64,000 nucleotides of DNA from Merdimmobilis hominis (GCF_016901855.1 NZ_JACJKY010000011.1:1-64000); one strand, 5' to 3'. Shown: positions 26,340 through 35,530, counted from the stretch's first letter. Notes: generated by a model from the letters alone, not told the origin. Made by a program: numbers and translations.

Positions 26340-27458
26340 ATGATTTTTAAAAACGGTCTTGTGCTTGACAAAAGCTTCCGCTTTGTCAAAACAGACGTCG
26401 AAGTAAAAGACGGTAAAATCGTCAACATCGGCAATCTTGACGGCGACGATGTCGTCGATATCTCCGGCAAATATTTAATCCCGGGTCTTGTGGATATCCA
26501 CACCCACGGATGCGGCGGCGCAGACGCTTGCGACGCAACCATGGAAGCATTCGACATCATGTCCGACACTCAAGGCAAAGCAGGCATCACCTCGTTCTGC
26601 GCAACCTCGATGACCGTGCCGGAAGAGCAGATCGAGCGCATTTTCAAAGTCGTCAAAGAATACCGTGCAGGCAAACCGAAACGTGCAGATGTCATCGGCA
26701 TCAACATGGAAGGCCCGTTCTTCTGCGAGAGCAAAAAAGGCGCACAGCGTGCCGACTGCTTAAAACTGCCGGATGTGGCATTCTTCCGCCACATGAACGA
26801 GCTGTCCGGTAATGTTGTAAAACTCGTTGACCTTGCACCGGAGTTAGACGGCGCACTTGACTTCATCCGCGAAGTCAAAGACGAAGTCGAAATTTCGATC
26901 GGCCACACTGCCGCAAACTACGACGAGGCAATGGCTGCAATCCTGTGCGGCGCTTCGCACGTCACCCACCTGTACAACGCAATGAACGGTCTGACCCATC
27001 GTTCTCCGGGTGTCATTGGTGCAGCTTCCGACTCGAATGTCTTCACCGAGCTGATCTGCGACGGCATCCACATCGACGCACCGGCAATCCGTGCGGCATT
27101 CAAACTGATGAACGACCGCGTCTGCTTAATCTCCGACTCGATGAGCGCTTGCGGCATGCCGAACGGTGAATATGAGCTGGGCGGCCAGAAAGTCTTCATG
27201 AACGACAAAAAAGCAACGCTCGTTGACGGCACCATCGCAGGCTCTGCAACAAACCTCGCTGACTGCATGAGAAAAGCAGTGGAATTCGGCATTCCGCTCG
27301 AAACGGCGATCAAAGCCGCAACCTTCAACCCGGCAAAATCGATCCGCATGGAAAAACAGATCGGCAGCATCGACGTAAACCTCGACGCAGACTTAATCGT
27401 CATGAACAAAGACCTCGAATTCGAGCAGATCTACTTCAAAGGCGTTTTGGCTGACTGA
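26340..27458 (+). CDS. nagA: N-acetylglucosamine-6-phosphate deacetylase
   Basis: The 372-residue amidohydrolase has the NagA motifs PGLVDIHTHG, NMEGPFF, ISIGHTAANY, THLYNAMN, CDGIHID and LISDSMSACGMP. It removes acetate from GlcNAc-6-phosphate in amino-sugar catabolism and cell-wall recycling. Start at 26340 gives nine bases to AAAGGA; an ATG nine bases earlier (26331) is also possible. nagB is not next to it. Single-gene unit with its own promoter and terminator. Confidence 0.95.
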   Translation: MIFKNGLVLDKSFRFVKTDVEVKDGKIVNIGNLDGDDVVDISGKYLIPGLVDIHTHGCGGADACDATMEAFDIMSDTQGKAGITSFCATSMTVPEEQIERIFKVVKEYRAGKPKRADVIGINMEGPFFCESKKGAQRADCLKLPDVAFFRHMNELSGNVVKLVDLAPELDGALDFIREVKDEVEISIGHTAANYDEAMAAILCGASHVTHLYNAMNGLTHRSPGVIGAASDSNVFTELICDGIHIDAPAIRAAFKLMNDRVCLISDSMSACGMPNGEYELGGQKVFMNDKKATLVDGTIAGSATNLADCMRKAVEFGIPLETAIKAATFNPAKSIRMEKQIGSIDVNLDADLIVMNKDLEFEQIYFKGVLAD

Positions 27459-27470
27459 TAAAAACACATG

Positions 27471-27504
27471 AAAAAAGCTCCGCTTTCAAAAGCGGAGCTT
27501 TTTT
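27471..27504. terminator. Bidirectional terminator
   Basis: AAAAAAGCTCCGCTTT / AAAGCGGAGCTTTTTT near-perfect stem between the convergent nagA and nadC. Confidence 0.9.
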
Positions 27505-27522
27505 ATTCTTCTGTTTTGTTTC

Positions 27523-28359
27523 TCACATCATGCGCATCGAGATATCAAAGCATTTGACCGAGTGTGTCAGTGCGCCGAGCGAAATGATATCCACGCCGCA
27601 TTCTGCAACATCACGGATGTTTTCGAGTGTCACGTTGCCGGATGCTTCGAGCAGTGCGGCACCGTTTGTACGGCGGACAGCCTCTTTCATCGTGTCATAG
27701 TCCATGTTGTCGAGCATGATGACATCCGCGCCGGCACGCAGTGCCTCATCAAGCTCCTCAAGTGTACGGGTTTCCACTTCAATTTTGACCATGTGGCCGA
27801 TTTTTTTGCGCAGTGCCGCCACGGCATTCGTGAGCGAGCCGTATGCGTCGATATGATTGTCTTTGAGCATTGCGCCGTCGCTTAAATTATAGCGATGGTT
27901 TTTGCCGCCGCCGCAGACGACCGCATATTTTTGCAGTGCACGCAGACCCGGCAGTGTTTTGCGGGTATCGGTAATGCTTGCGCGTGTACCCTTCACCAAT
28001 TCCACACAGCGGGAGGTCATTGTCGCAATACCGCTCATGTGCTGCAATAAATTGAGCGCTGTGCGCTCGCCTTTTAAGAGCACGCGTGTTTTTCCGTGGA
28101 TTTCCGCGATGATATCGCCCTTTTTGACCGGTTCGCCGTCTTTTACATAAACCGTAAACGTTGTGGTGTCGTCAAGCAGTGTGAACACACGCAGTGCCAC
28201 ATCAAGTCCGGCAAGCATACCGTCGTCTTTTGCCACAAATTTTGCGGCAGAACAGTCCGTTTCAGGAATTAAATAGTCGGTTGTCACATCGACATAGTTG
28301 ATATCCTCCGTGATGGCACGGCGAATTACATCGTCAACATAAAATTGCGGCAGTGTCAT
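27523..28359 (-). CDS. nadC: Quinolinate phosphoribosyltransferase (carboxylating)
   Basis: The 278-residue protein has the family landmarks EDINYVDVTTDYLIP, NLLQHMSGIAT, DTRKTLPGLRALQKYAVVCGGG and IEVETRTLEE. It converts quinolinate and PRPP to nicotinate mononucleotide. GGAGG precedes the ATG, and nadB ends 13 bp upstream, so the two are co-transcribed. nadA is not in the window. Confidence 0.96.
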   Translation of the reverse strand: MTLPQFYVDDVIRRAITEDINYVDVTTDYLIPETDCSAAKFVAKDDGMLAGLDVALRVFTLLDDTTTFTVYVKDGEPVKKGDIIAEIHGKTRVLLKGERTALNLLQHMSGIATMTSRCVELVKGTRASITDTRKTLPGLRALQKYAVVCGGGKNHRYNLSDGAMLKDNHIDAYGSLTNAVAALRKKIGHMVKIEVETRTLEELDEALRAGADVIMLDNMDYDTMKEAVRRTNGAALLEASGNVTLENIRDVAECGVDIISLGALTHSVKCFDISMRMM

Positions 28360-28372
28360 AGCCGGTTCCTCC

Positions 28373-29842
28373 TTATTCTTCGATCAGTTCTTTCAAGATG
28401 ATATATGCCACATATGCAAGGCTTCTCGCCTCCACATAGTCGCGTGTCAGATGATAGCCCGGACGGTCAAGCTCGTTTTTGATCTCCTCCACCCGTTTTA
28501 CGCCCTCTTTTGCCGCCGCAAAGTCAGGTGCAACAAAGTACGCATGCTGCATGATGGCGCGGATCTCTGTGCGGAATCCGTGCGGAAGTTCACGCTCAGG
28601 CAGTACAGGCGAGAATTCGAAATCATCAAACTGCGCCGGTGTACGAAGCGCTTGTTCGTTGATGACCGATGCTGCACGACGGGAGAACACGACGGCTTCA
28701 AGCAAGGAGTTGCTTGCCAGCCGGTTTGCACCGTGCACACCGGTATGCGAGCATTCACCGCATGCAAACAGTCCCGGAATCGTTGTCTGCGAATCGGAAT
28801 CGACTTGAATGCCGCCCATCAGATAATGCTGACATGGGAACACCGGAATCCGGTCGGTCGTCATGTCGATGCCCTCTTTTTTCAAGTTTTCATAGATCAG
28901 CGGGAAGCGATTGCGAATAAAATCGGGATCTTTATATGTAATATCAAGGTAAAAGTGGTCGGAGCCGGTACGTTTTGCCTCCTCCATGATCGAACGCGAC
29001 ACCACATCACGCGGCGCAAGCTCCAAGCGCTCGTCATACTCATGCATAAAGCGATTGCCGTGACAGTTTAACAGGTAAGCGCCCTCGCCGCGTACGCTCT
29101 CGGAAATCAGAAAGCTTTCGCGCGTTTTACGGTTTGCAAATGCCGTCGGATGGAACTGCACAAAGTGCAGATTTTTGATCGGCACGCCCATGCGGTATGC
29201 GAGCGTAATGCCGTCGCCTGTTGCGATTGCGGAGTTTGTCGTGTATTCATACACACGTCCGATACCGCCCGACGCAATGATAAAAAAGCGCGAATGAAGT
29301 GTGACCTGCTCGCCTGAAGGAAGCAGGACGAGCGCGTGGAATGTGTGTTCCGTTTTCTTCAGTTCACACACCACCGCATCCGAAAGCAGCGTGATGTTTT
29401 CCCGCTCATGCACTTTTACAAGAAGTGCGTCCACAATCGCTTTGCCGGTGCAGTCCTTGTGATGGAGAATGCGCGGGCGGGTGTGACCGCCTTCAAGCGT
29501 GAGGTTCGGCGTACCGTCCTCGTTTAAATCGAAGTCCACACCGAGTTTTGCAAGGTTCATGACATCCGCCGGACCCTCTGTGGTGAGAATCTCCACCGCC
29601 CTGCGGTCGTTGCGGAATCCGCCGGCAACCAATGTATCGTTGATATGTTTTTGCACACTGTCGTTTTTCGTGTCGGTCACTGCGGCAATACCGCCCTGTG
29701 CCAGACTCGAGTTGCTGAGCGTCTCACTCTGTTTTGTGAGTACAAGCACGCGCAGCCGCTTGTCGAGATTCAGCGCGCCATACAATCCGGCTGCACCGCC
29801 TCCCATGATAATCACGTCAAACTGTTTCTCCAAAAGACCCAC
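28373..29842 (-). CDS. nadB: L-aspartate oxidase
   Basis: The flavoprotein of up to 489 residues has an N-terminal FAD site (IIMGGGAAGLYGAL), the SLAQGGIAAV segment, the catalytic region EGGHTRPRILHHKDCTG and MGGIQVDSDSQTTIPGLFACGE. It oxidises aspartate to iminoaspartate, first step of de novo NAD synthesis; in an anaerobe fumarate is the likely electron acceptor. The start is uncertain: GTG at 29842 sits almost on its GAGGA site, while TTG at 29833 has ten-base spacing. No in-frame ATG precedes. The promoter region carries a perfect palindrome. Confidence 0.95.
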   Translation of the reverse strand: MGLLEKQFDVIIMGGGAAGLYGALNLDKRLRVLVLTKQSETLSNSSLAQGGIAAVTDTKNDSVQKHINDTLVAGGFRNDRRAVEILTTEGPADVMNLAKLGVDFDLNEDGTPNLTLEGGHTRPRILHHKDCTGKAIVDALLVKVHERENITLLSDAVVCELKKTEHTFHALVLLPSGEQVTLHSRFFIIASGGIGRVYEYTTNSAIATGDGITLAYRMGVPIKNLHFVQFHPTAFANRKTRESFLISESVRGEGAYLLNCHGNRFMHEYDERLELAPRDVVSRSIMEEAKRTGSDHFYLDITYKDPDFIRNRFPLIYENLKKEGIDMTTDRIPVFPCQHYLMGGIQVDSDSQTTIPGLFACGECSHTGVHGANRLASNSLLEAVVFSRRAASVINEQALRTPAQFDDFEFSPVLPERELPHGFRTEIRAIMQHAYFVAPDFAAAKEGVKRVEEIKNELDRPGYHLTRDYVEARSLAYVAYIILKELIEE

Positions 29843-29895
29843 TTCCTCATTGTTTCACGTAAAAAAGATGAATACATCTGTTTAACTTATAAAAA

Positions 29896-29917
29896 GTTAT
29901 ACTTATTTTAGTATAAC
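29896..29917 (-). promoter_or_regulatory. 22-bp palindrome, candidate operator of nadBC
   Basis: GTTATACT, six bases, AGTATAAC: a perfect inverted repeat. It contains the best -10-like hexamer of the nadB promoter (TATACT on the minus strand), whose -35 is poor. A second shorter repeat, TAACTT / AAGTTA (29884-29900), overlaps it on the gene side. Position suggests an NAD-pathway repressor site; I cannot assign the regulator. Confidence 0.6.
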
Positions 29918-30138
29918 ACGGATTTTACAAAAAAGAAAGATATTCTGCGCTGTTTTCGCGCATGACACCCCCCTTTTTTCGATATGTATATAACATCGCA
30001 TACCGTTTCTTTACCCATCGCCGATGCAAACAGGAGCTTTCTGTTTCATCCGAATCATCCTTCTGACCGCTTTATTGGAATCACAGCACTTCTTTTTTGA
30101 AAAAGCCCTGTTTTACGGCACTTTTGCGTTGTTTCGTG
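29918..30138. other. Intergenic region between nadB and ddl
   Basis: The nadB-ddl gap is the only one over 300 bases (29843-30205). Apart from the nadB operator and the ddl promoter I see only a small AAACAG/CTGTTT hairpin (about 30027-30046) and a 34-codon ATG frame without a ribosome site. No RNA gene recognised. Confidence 0.5.
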
Positions 30139-30167
30139 TTGCGAAAAAAGCGAAAACATGGTATGAT
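30139..30167 (+). promoter_or_regulatory. Promoter of the ddl-murI-argS operon
   Basis: -35 TTGCGA, 17-bp spacer ending TGG (extended -10), -10 TATGAT. Confidence 0.75.
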
Positions 30168-30205
30168 TAATTTTGATTAAAATTTAGACAGGATGGCGTT
30201 TTGAT

Positions 30206-31261
30206 ATGACCAAAAAAATGAGTCTTGGACTGGTTTTCGGCGGCGCATCGAGCGAATATGAAGTTTCGCTGTTGTCCGTCACGTCCGTACTGAATCAAAT
30301 TGACCGCGAAAAATATGACATTCACCGCATCGGCATCACAAAAGATGGCGCGATGTTTTACTATACCGGCGAAGACAGCCGCATTGCCGAAAACAAATGG
30401 CAGGGCGAGGGCTGTGTTCCGTGTGTACTGAGCCCTGACCGCACACATCACGGCATTCTGGTGCTTGAGGGCACACCGCGCGTAATCCGTTTGGACTGCG
30501 TATTCCCCGTACTCCACGGCAAAAACGGCGAAGACGGCACCATTCAGGGTCTTCTGACCATGGCAGGCATTCCGTTTGTCGGCTGCGGCACACTCGCAAG
30601 CGCTGCGTGCATGGATAAAGTCACCACGCACACCATGCTCGACAAAGCCGGTGTTCTGGGTGCAAAATGGCGCTCGGTCACACAACATGAATACGCGCGC
30701 GACAACGACGCATTCTTAAACGAAGTCGAGCATGCACTTGGCTATCCGTGCTTTGTCAAACCGGCAAACGCAGGTTCGTCTGTCGGTATCACAAAAGCAC
30801 ATGACCGCGCCGAACTTACTGACGCAATGACACTCGCACTGTCGCACGACAGCAAAGTGATTGTCGAAGAGATGATCACCGGTCTTGAGGTCGAATGCGC
30901 TGTACTTGGAAACGAGGAGCCGATCGCATCGTGCATCGGCGAGATCGCACCGTCGAACGAATTTTACGACTATAACGCAAAATATTTGGACGGCAAAAGT
31001 GTGACTTACATCCCTGCTCGCATCGGTGAAAAGGAATCGGAAGAAATCCGCCGCATTGCCGCACACGCATACACCATCATGGGCTGCCGCGGATTCTCCC
31101 GTGTCGACTTCTTCCTGTGTGAAAACGGCGAGATTCTCTTAAACGAGATCAATACCATCCCGGGATTTACAAGCATCAGCATGTATCCGCAGCTGTTTAT
31201 TGAAAGCGGCATTCCCTACAGCGAGCTGATCGATCGTCTGATCGGTTATGCAATGGAATAA
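30206..31261 (+). CDS. ddl: D-alanine--D-alanine ligase
   Basis: The 351-residue ATP-grasp enzyme has the Ddl motifs GGASSEYEVS, HGKNGEDGTIQG, FVKPANAGSSVGITK and the omega-loop YDYNAKYL with the Tyr pair expected for D-Ala rather than D-lactate specificity. It ends with NEINTIPGFTSISMYP. It makes the D-Ala-D-Ala dipeptide for peptidoglycan. It heads an operon with murI 15 bp downstream, joining two wall-precursor steps. Confidence 0.95.
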   Translation: MTKKMSLGLVFGGASSEYEVSLLSVTSVLNQIDREKYDIHRIGITKDGAMFYYTGEDSRIAENKWQGEGCVPCVLSPDRTHHGILVLEGTPRVIRLDCVFPVLHGKNGEDGTIQGLLTMAGIPFVGCGTLASAACMDKVTTHTMLDKAGVLGAKWRSVTQHEYARDNDAFLNEVEHALGYPCFVKPANAGSSVGITKAHDRAELTDAMTLALSHDSKVIVEEMITGLEVECAVLGNEEPIASCIGEIAPSNEFYDYNAKYLDGKSVTYIPARIGEKESEEIRRIAAHAYTIMGCRGFSRVDFFLCENGEILLNEINTIPGFTSISMYPQLFIESGIPYSELIDRLIGYAME

Positions 31262-31276
31262 AAAGGAGCGAACTCA

Positions 31277-32095
31277 ATGAATGACAGCCGCCCCATCGGC
31301 GTGTTTGACTCAGGACTCGGCGGACTCACCGCCGTGCGCGCACTGCAAACCCTGCTGCCAAACGAACATATCGTCTATTTCGGCGACACCGGCCGCGTTC
31401 CTTACGGTACGAGAAGCCGCGAAACGGTCCGCAAATATGCAAGACAGGATATGCGGTTTTTGCTCTCGCATGAGGTCAAAATGGTGATTGCCGCCTGCAA
31501 CACGGTGAGCGCAAGCGTGTCGGACGACGATCTTTCCCTGCTCCATGTGCCGTTCATCGAAGTGCTCACACCGGCGGCGCGCCGTGCGGTATCATGCACC
31601 AAAAACAAAAAAGTGGCGCTGATTGGCACGCCTGCAACCGTCAAAAGCGGTGCATATGAGCGCGCCATTCATGCGCTGAATCCGGATATTACGCTCACAC
31701 CGGTTGCTTGTCCGCTGTTTGTGCCGCTTGTCGAAAACGGCTTCACCGCAGACGACGATCCTGTCACAACGCTCGTGGCACAAAAATATCTGGCACCCGT
31801 CATTGAAAGCGGCGCAGATACGCTGATTTTAGGCTGCACGCACTACCCGATTTTAAAAGGGGTGCTCCGACGTGTGCTCGGCGATTCGGTAACGCTCATC
31901 GACTCGGGCAAAGAGGCCGCCAAACAGGCAAAAAGCTGTTTGATGCAAAACGGCCTGCTTGCAGCTGATACACAGACCGGTGAAACGCAGTATTATGTGA
32001 GCGACAGCGCAGAGAGCTTTGCGATGCTGGCAGAGCCGATCATCGGCGAATCGGTTGCAGACTGCGCCACCCAGATCGACATCGACACCTATTAA
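31277..32095 (+). CDS. murI: Glutamate racemase
   Basis: The 272-residue protein has DSGLGGLT (Asp11), AACNT (catalytic Cys74) and GCTHYP (catalytic Cys187). It makes D-glutamate for peptidoglycan. AAAAGGAG precedes the ATG. It sits between ddl and the ywiB-like gene in the same operon. Confidence 0.96.
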   Translation: MNDSRPIGVFDSGLGGLTAVRALQTLLPNEHIVYFGDTGRVPYGTRSRETVRKYARQDMRFLLSHEVKMVIAACNTVSASVSDDDLSLLHVPFIEVLTPAARRAVSCTKNKKVALIGTPATVKSGAYERAIHALNPDITLTPVACPLFVPLVENGFTADDDPVTTLVAQKYLAPVIESGADTLILGCTHYPILKGVLRRVLGDSVTLIDSGKEAAKQAKSCLMQNGLLAADTQTGETQYYVSDSAESFAMLAEPIIGESVADCATQIDIDTY

Positions 32096-32116
32096 CAAAA
32101 CGAAAAGGACGTATTC

Positions 32117-32536
32117 ATGAAAAAAGAGGTATTCATCAGCATTCGCGGTGTCCAGCACATCGGCGAAGAGGAAGACGTCACCGAGCTGTTTACACAGGGT
32201 ACTTTTTACCACAAAAACGGCAGTTTCTATATCGCCTACGAGGAAAGCGAAACGACCGGTTTTGCGGGAAGCCGCACAACCTTGAAAGTCGATCCGAAAG
32301 GACGCATTACTCTGTTTCGAAACGGCGCAGTGCGTTCACACCTCATCATTATGCCGGGTGAACGCAACATCGGCCACTACGGCATGGCAGAAGGCGATCT
32401 GATGATCGGCGTCAGTGCAAAAGCGGTCGATTCCACACTGACCGAACACGGCGGCGATCTGCATTTTTCATACAGCTTGGACGTCAATTCCTCGCTGTTA
32501 AGCGAAAACGAAGTATTTATCAATATCAAGGAATAA
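32117..32536 (+). CDS. DUF1934 (YwiB-like) beta-barrel protein
   Basis: The 139-residue protein matches DUF1934, a calycin-like beta-barrel, with the typical ISIRGVQ start, YEESETTGFAGSRTTLKV and the TEHGGDLHFSYSLDVN segment. Function unknown. As in many Firmicutes it lies directly upstream of argS (13 bp), which supports the call. Confidence 0.88.
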   Translation: MKKEVFISIRGVQHIGEEEDVTELFTQGTFYHKNGSFYIAYEESETTGFAGSRTTLKVDPKGRITLFRNGAVRSHLIIMPGERNIGHYGMAEGDLMIGVSAKAVDSTLTEHGGDLHFSYSLDVNSSLLSENEVFINIKE

Positions 32537-32549
32537 TCAGGAGGACTTT

Positions 32550-34244
32550 ATGAACAACCCTATTGCACAGGCAAAAGCACAAATCCGCGAACTGCTCTTA
32601 GGCGCACTCGGCCGCTTGACCGCTGCCGGCACATTCGAGGCGGTTCCTGTTCCGGACTTCACCGTCGAAATCCCGGCTGATCCGAAAAACGGCGACTTTG
32701 CCGCAAACCTCGCAATGGTTTCGGCAAAAGCATTCCACATGGCACCGCGCAAAATTGCAGAGGCGATTGCCTCGGAAATGAACATGACCGGCACCATGTT
32801 TGACCGCATGGAGATCGCAGGCCCGGGCTTTTTGAACTTTTATTTAAACGACCGCTTCTATGCGGACGTTCTGCGCGAGATTGAATCCGCAGGCAAAGAC
32901 TACGGCCGCACCGATTTCGGCAAGAAAAAACGCGTCATGGTCGAATTTGTATCGGCAAACCCGACCGGTCCGATGCACATCGGCAACGCACGCGGCGGCG
33001 CAATCGGCGACAGCTTGGCTTCCGTGCTCGACTGGGCAGGTTATGATGTCACCAGAGAATTTTATGTAAACGATGCCGGCAACCAGATCAATAAATTCGG
33101 CCTGTCGCTCTCTGTGCGCTATCAGCAGGTGTTTAAAGGCGAAGATGCAGTGGAACTCCCGGCAGACGCATATCAGGGCAAAGATATCTTGGAGCACGCA
33201 AAGAAATTCGCAGAGATCTACGGCGACAAATATCTTGACTGCGACGAGGAAACCCGCCGTGCCGCACTTGTAAACTACGCGCTCCCGCTCAACATCGAAG
33301 CGCTCAAAAACGACCTCGCAAAATACCGCATTTTCTATGATGTATGGTTCTTGGAGAGTACTTTGCACGAATCGGGTGAAGTCATGAAATCGGTGGAGCG
33401 TCTGACCGAAAACGGCTACACCTACGAAAAAGACGGCACCATTTTCTACAAAGCAACCGCATTCGGCGCAGAAAAAGACGACGTGCTCGTCCGTGCAAAC
33501 GGTGTGCCGACCTATTTTGCGGCTGACATCGCATATCACTACAACAAATTCGCTGTCCGCGGCTTTGATAAAGTCATCAACATCTGGGGCGCTGACCACC
33601 ACGGCCACGTTGCACGTTTGAAAGGTGCAATGGATGCCATCGGCTTGGACGGCAACAAACTCGATATCGTGCTGATGCAGCTTGTCAAGCTGATGCGTGA
33701 CGGCCAGCCGGTCAAAGTCAGCAAACGTACCGGCAAATCGATCACCCTCGTCGACCTGCTCGAAGAAGTGCCGATCGATGCAGCACGTTTCTTCTTTAAC
33801 CTGCGTGAGGCAAATTCGCAGATGGACTTTGACTTGGATCTCGCAGTGGAAGAAAGCTCGAAAAACCCGGTTTACTACGTCCAGTACGCACACGCACGTA
33901 TCTGCAGCATTCTGCGCACACTCGAAAGCGAATCGATCACACCGAAAGCGATGTGCGAAAACGATCTGTCCGTGCTTTCGGCCGATGAGGAAAAAATGCT
34001 CATTCGTTTCCTCGCAAAACTGCCACAGGAGATCATCGATGCTGCAAACGACTACGATCCGGCACGCATCACCCGCTATGCGATCGACCTCGCAACACTG
34101 TTCCACAAATTCTACAATGCATGCCGCGTCAAATGCGGCGACGACTGCACCATGCACGCACGTTTGGCGCTCTGTGTGGCAGTCAAAACCGTCCTCGGCA
34201 ACGTGCTCTCTCTGTTAAAGATTGATGCACCGGAGTCGATGTAA
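32550..34244 (+). CDS. argS: Arginyl-tRNA synthetase
   Basis: The 564-residue class I synthetase has the N-terminal additional domain, the HIGH box in GPMHIGNARGG, the DAGNQI and WGADHHGH motifs, and the divergent KMSKS counterpart VSKRTGKSITL that is normal for bacterial ArgRS. An anticodon-binding DALR domain closes the chain. AGGAGG precedes the ATG. Confidence 0.97.
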   Translation: MNNPIAQAKAQIRELLLGALGRLTAAGTFEAVPVPDFTVEIPADPKNGDFAANLAMVSAKAFHMAPRKIAEAIASEMNMTGTMFDRMEIAGPGFLNFYLNDRFYADVLREIESAGKDYGRTDFGKKKRVMVEFVSANPTGPMHIGNARGGAIGDSLASVLDWAGYDVTREFYVNDAGNQINKFGLSLSVRYQQVFKGEDAVELPADAYQGKDILEHAKKFAEIYGDKYLDCDEETRRAALVNYALPLNIEALKNDLAKYRIFYDVWFLESTLHESGEVMKSVERLTENGYTYEKDGTIFYKATAFGAEKDDVLVRANGVPTYFAADIAYHYNKFAVRGFDKVINIWGADHHGHVARLKGAMDAIGLDGNKLDIVLMQLVKLMRDGQPVKVSKRTGKSITLVDLLEEVPIDAARFFFNLREANSQMDFDLDLAVEESSKNPVYYVQYAHARICSILRTLESESITPKAMCENDLSVLSADEEKMLIRFLAKLPQEIIDAANDYDPARITRYAIDLATLFHKFYNACRVKCGDDCTMHARLALCVAVKTVLGNVLSLLKIDAPESM

Positions 34245-34262
34245 TCAGAGAAAGGATGTATC

Positions 34263-35510
34263 ATGCAAGACGATATTCCCCGACCGTATACGATTTTGGA
34301 CGGCGCGGCAGCAACCAATCTGTTTGCCGCCGGAATGCCGCGCGAAGGTGTGCTCTATGAAGAGTGGATTCTCTCCCACAAGGAGGTTCTGCTCTCACTG
34401 CAGACTGATTTTGTAAATGCCGGCGCTTCTGTTTTATACACGCCGACACTCACCGCAAACGAAGCGTCGCTGATTCGCCGCGGTGTCGAAGAGCCGGATG
34501 TGGACAGCTTAAACAAATCGCTTGCCGCGCTGACGATCACTGCGGCAGCAGGCAAAGCGAAGGTTGCAGGCTGTTTGGGTCCGACAGGACTCGCGCTCGC
34601 GCCGGCAGGCGAAACCGAATTTGACGAGCTGTGCCAGATTTATGCCGAGCAGGCAGGCGCACTCGACGAAGCCGGTGTCGATCTGTTTGTGATTGAAACG
34701 ATGGTGTCTGTTCCGGAAGCGCGTGCCGCTGTGCTCGCCTGCCGCAAATACAAAAAGCCGGTCATGGTAAGCATGGCGTTAAACGATGACGGTGAACTGA
34801 TTTCCGGCGGTGATCCGCTCGCGTGTCTGATTTCGATGCAGGCACTCGGTGTGGATGCATTCGGTTTTAACTGCGGAAAAAGCCCGGCTGTCATGGAAGA
34901 AGCACTGCGCGCCATCGCACCGTATGCTTCCGTACCGCTTTTGGCAAAACCAAGCGCAGGTGAACCAAATCCGATATTGCCGAATCAATATGAGATTTCA
35001 CCTGTGATGCTTGCAAAGGCATGCGAGAAACTCATGGATGCAGGTGCGTCGATTGTCGGCGGCTGCTGCGGCACAACACCTGCGCACATTCGCGCGATTA
35101 CCGAAATGACAAAGACATATGAGAAAAAGCCGCTCCCCAAGCTCACCACCGAGCAGGAAAACGACATCTGGCTTACAAATGACCGCGCACTGTTTGCGCT
35201 TGACGAAGAACGTATTGAATTCACTTCACCGATCGACTGCGGCTATGATATGTCAGACGACTTTCTGGCAGCAGAAGACGACAGCTATGACGTCATGCTG
35301 ATTCGCGTGGAAACACCGGATGAGGCGCTTGATTTCGCGCACAATGCGCCGTTTGCGGCACTGCCGGTCTGTTTTCAGTCGGATGATCCGGAGGCGCTGA
35401 GCCGCGCCTTGTTTTTATATAACGGCCGTGCAATGGTCGATTCCAACTGTGAATTGGAAGATGCACAGCTGCAAAAAATCGCCGCACGTTACGGTGCATT
35501 TGTCTACTGA
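34263..35510 (+). CDS. Homocysteine S-methyltransferase family protein with unknown C-terminal domain
   Basis: Residues 1-285 form a homocysteine methyltransferase (Pfam S-methyl_trans) barrel: ILDGAAATNL, GCLGPTGLALAP, FVIETMVS, and the zinc Cys in FGFNCG and GGCCGTTPAHI. Residues about 286-415 are acidic and match nothing I know. There is no cobalamin or folate domain, so it differs from full MetH; the methyl donor is unknown. It is the last gene of the ddl operon, 18 bp after argS. AGAAAGGA precedes the ATG. Confidence 0.8.
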   Translation: MQDDIPRPYTILDGAAATNLFAAGMPREGVLYEEWILSHKEVLLSLQTDFVNAGASVLYTPTLTANEASLIRRGVEEPDVDSLNKSLAALTITAAAGKAKVAGCLGPTGLALAPAGETEFDELCQIYAEQAGALDEAGVDLFVIETMVSVPEARAAVLACRKYKKPVMVSMALNDDGELISGGDPLACLISMQALGVDAFGFNCGKSPAVMEEALRAIAPYASVPLLAKPSAGEPNPILPNQYEISPVMLAKACEKLMDAGASIVGGCCGTTPAHIRAITEMTKTYEKKPLPKLTTEQENDIWLTNDRALFALDEERIEFTSPIDCGYDMSDDFLAAEDDSYDVMLIRVETPDEALDFAHNAPFAALPVCFQSDDPEALSRALFLYNGRAMVDSNCELEDAQLQKIAARYGAFVY

Positions 35511-35530
35511 TTCAATTTTCAACAAACGAA

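Noticed and set aside
29962-30066. 34-codon plus-strand frame in the nadB-ddl gap
   Set aside because: No ribosome site or promoter at the right distance.
33715-33750. Missing KMSKS motif in argS
   Set aside because: Bacterial ArgRS normally has a divergent version of this motif, so it is not a defect.
32844-34157. 437-codon minus-strand frame opposite argS
   Set aside because: Shadow of argS codon bias; no ribosome site and low-complexity Cys/Val/Phe composition.
34242-34262. Search for riboswitches or T-boxes upstream of argS, glyA and the homocysteine methyltransferase gene
   Set aside because: The gaps are too short (13-20 bp for argS and the methyltransferase gene), and the 18317-18360 glyA leader shows no conserved T-box or SAM/glycine riboswitch core.
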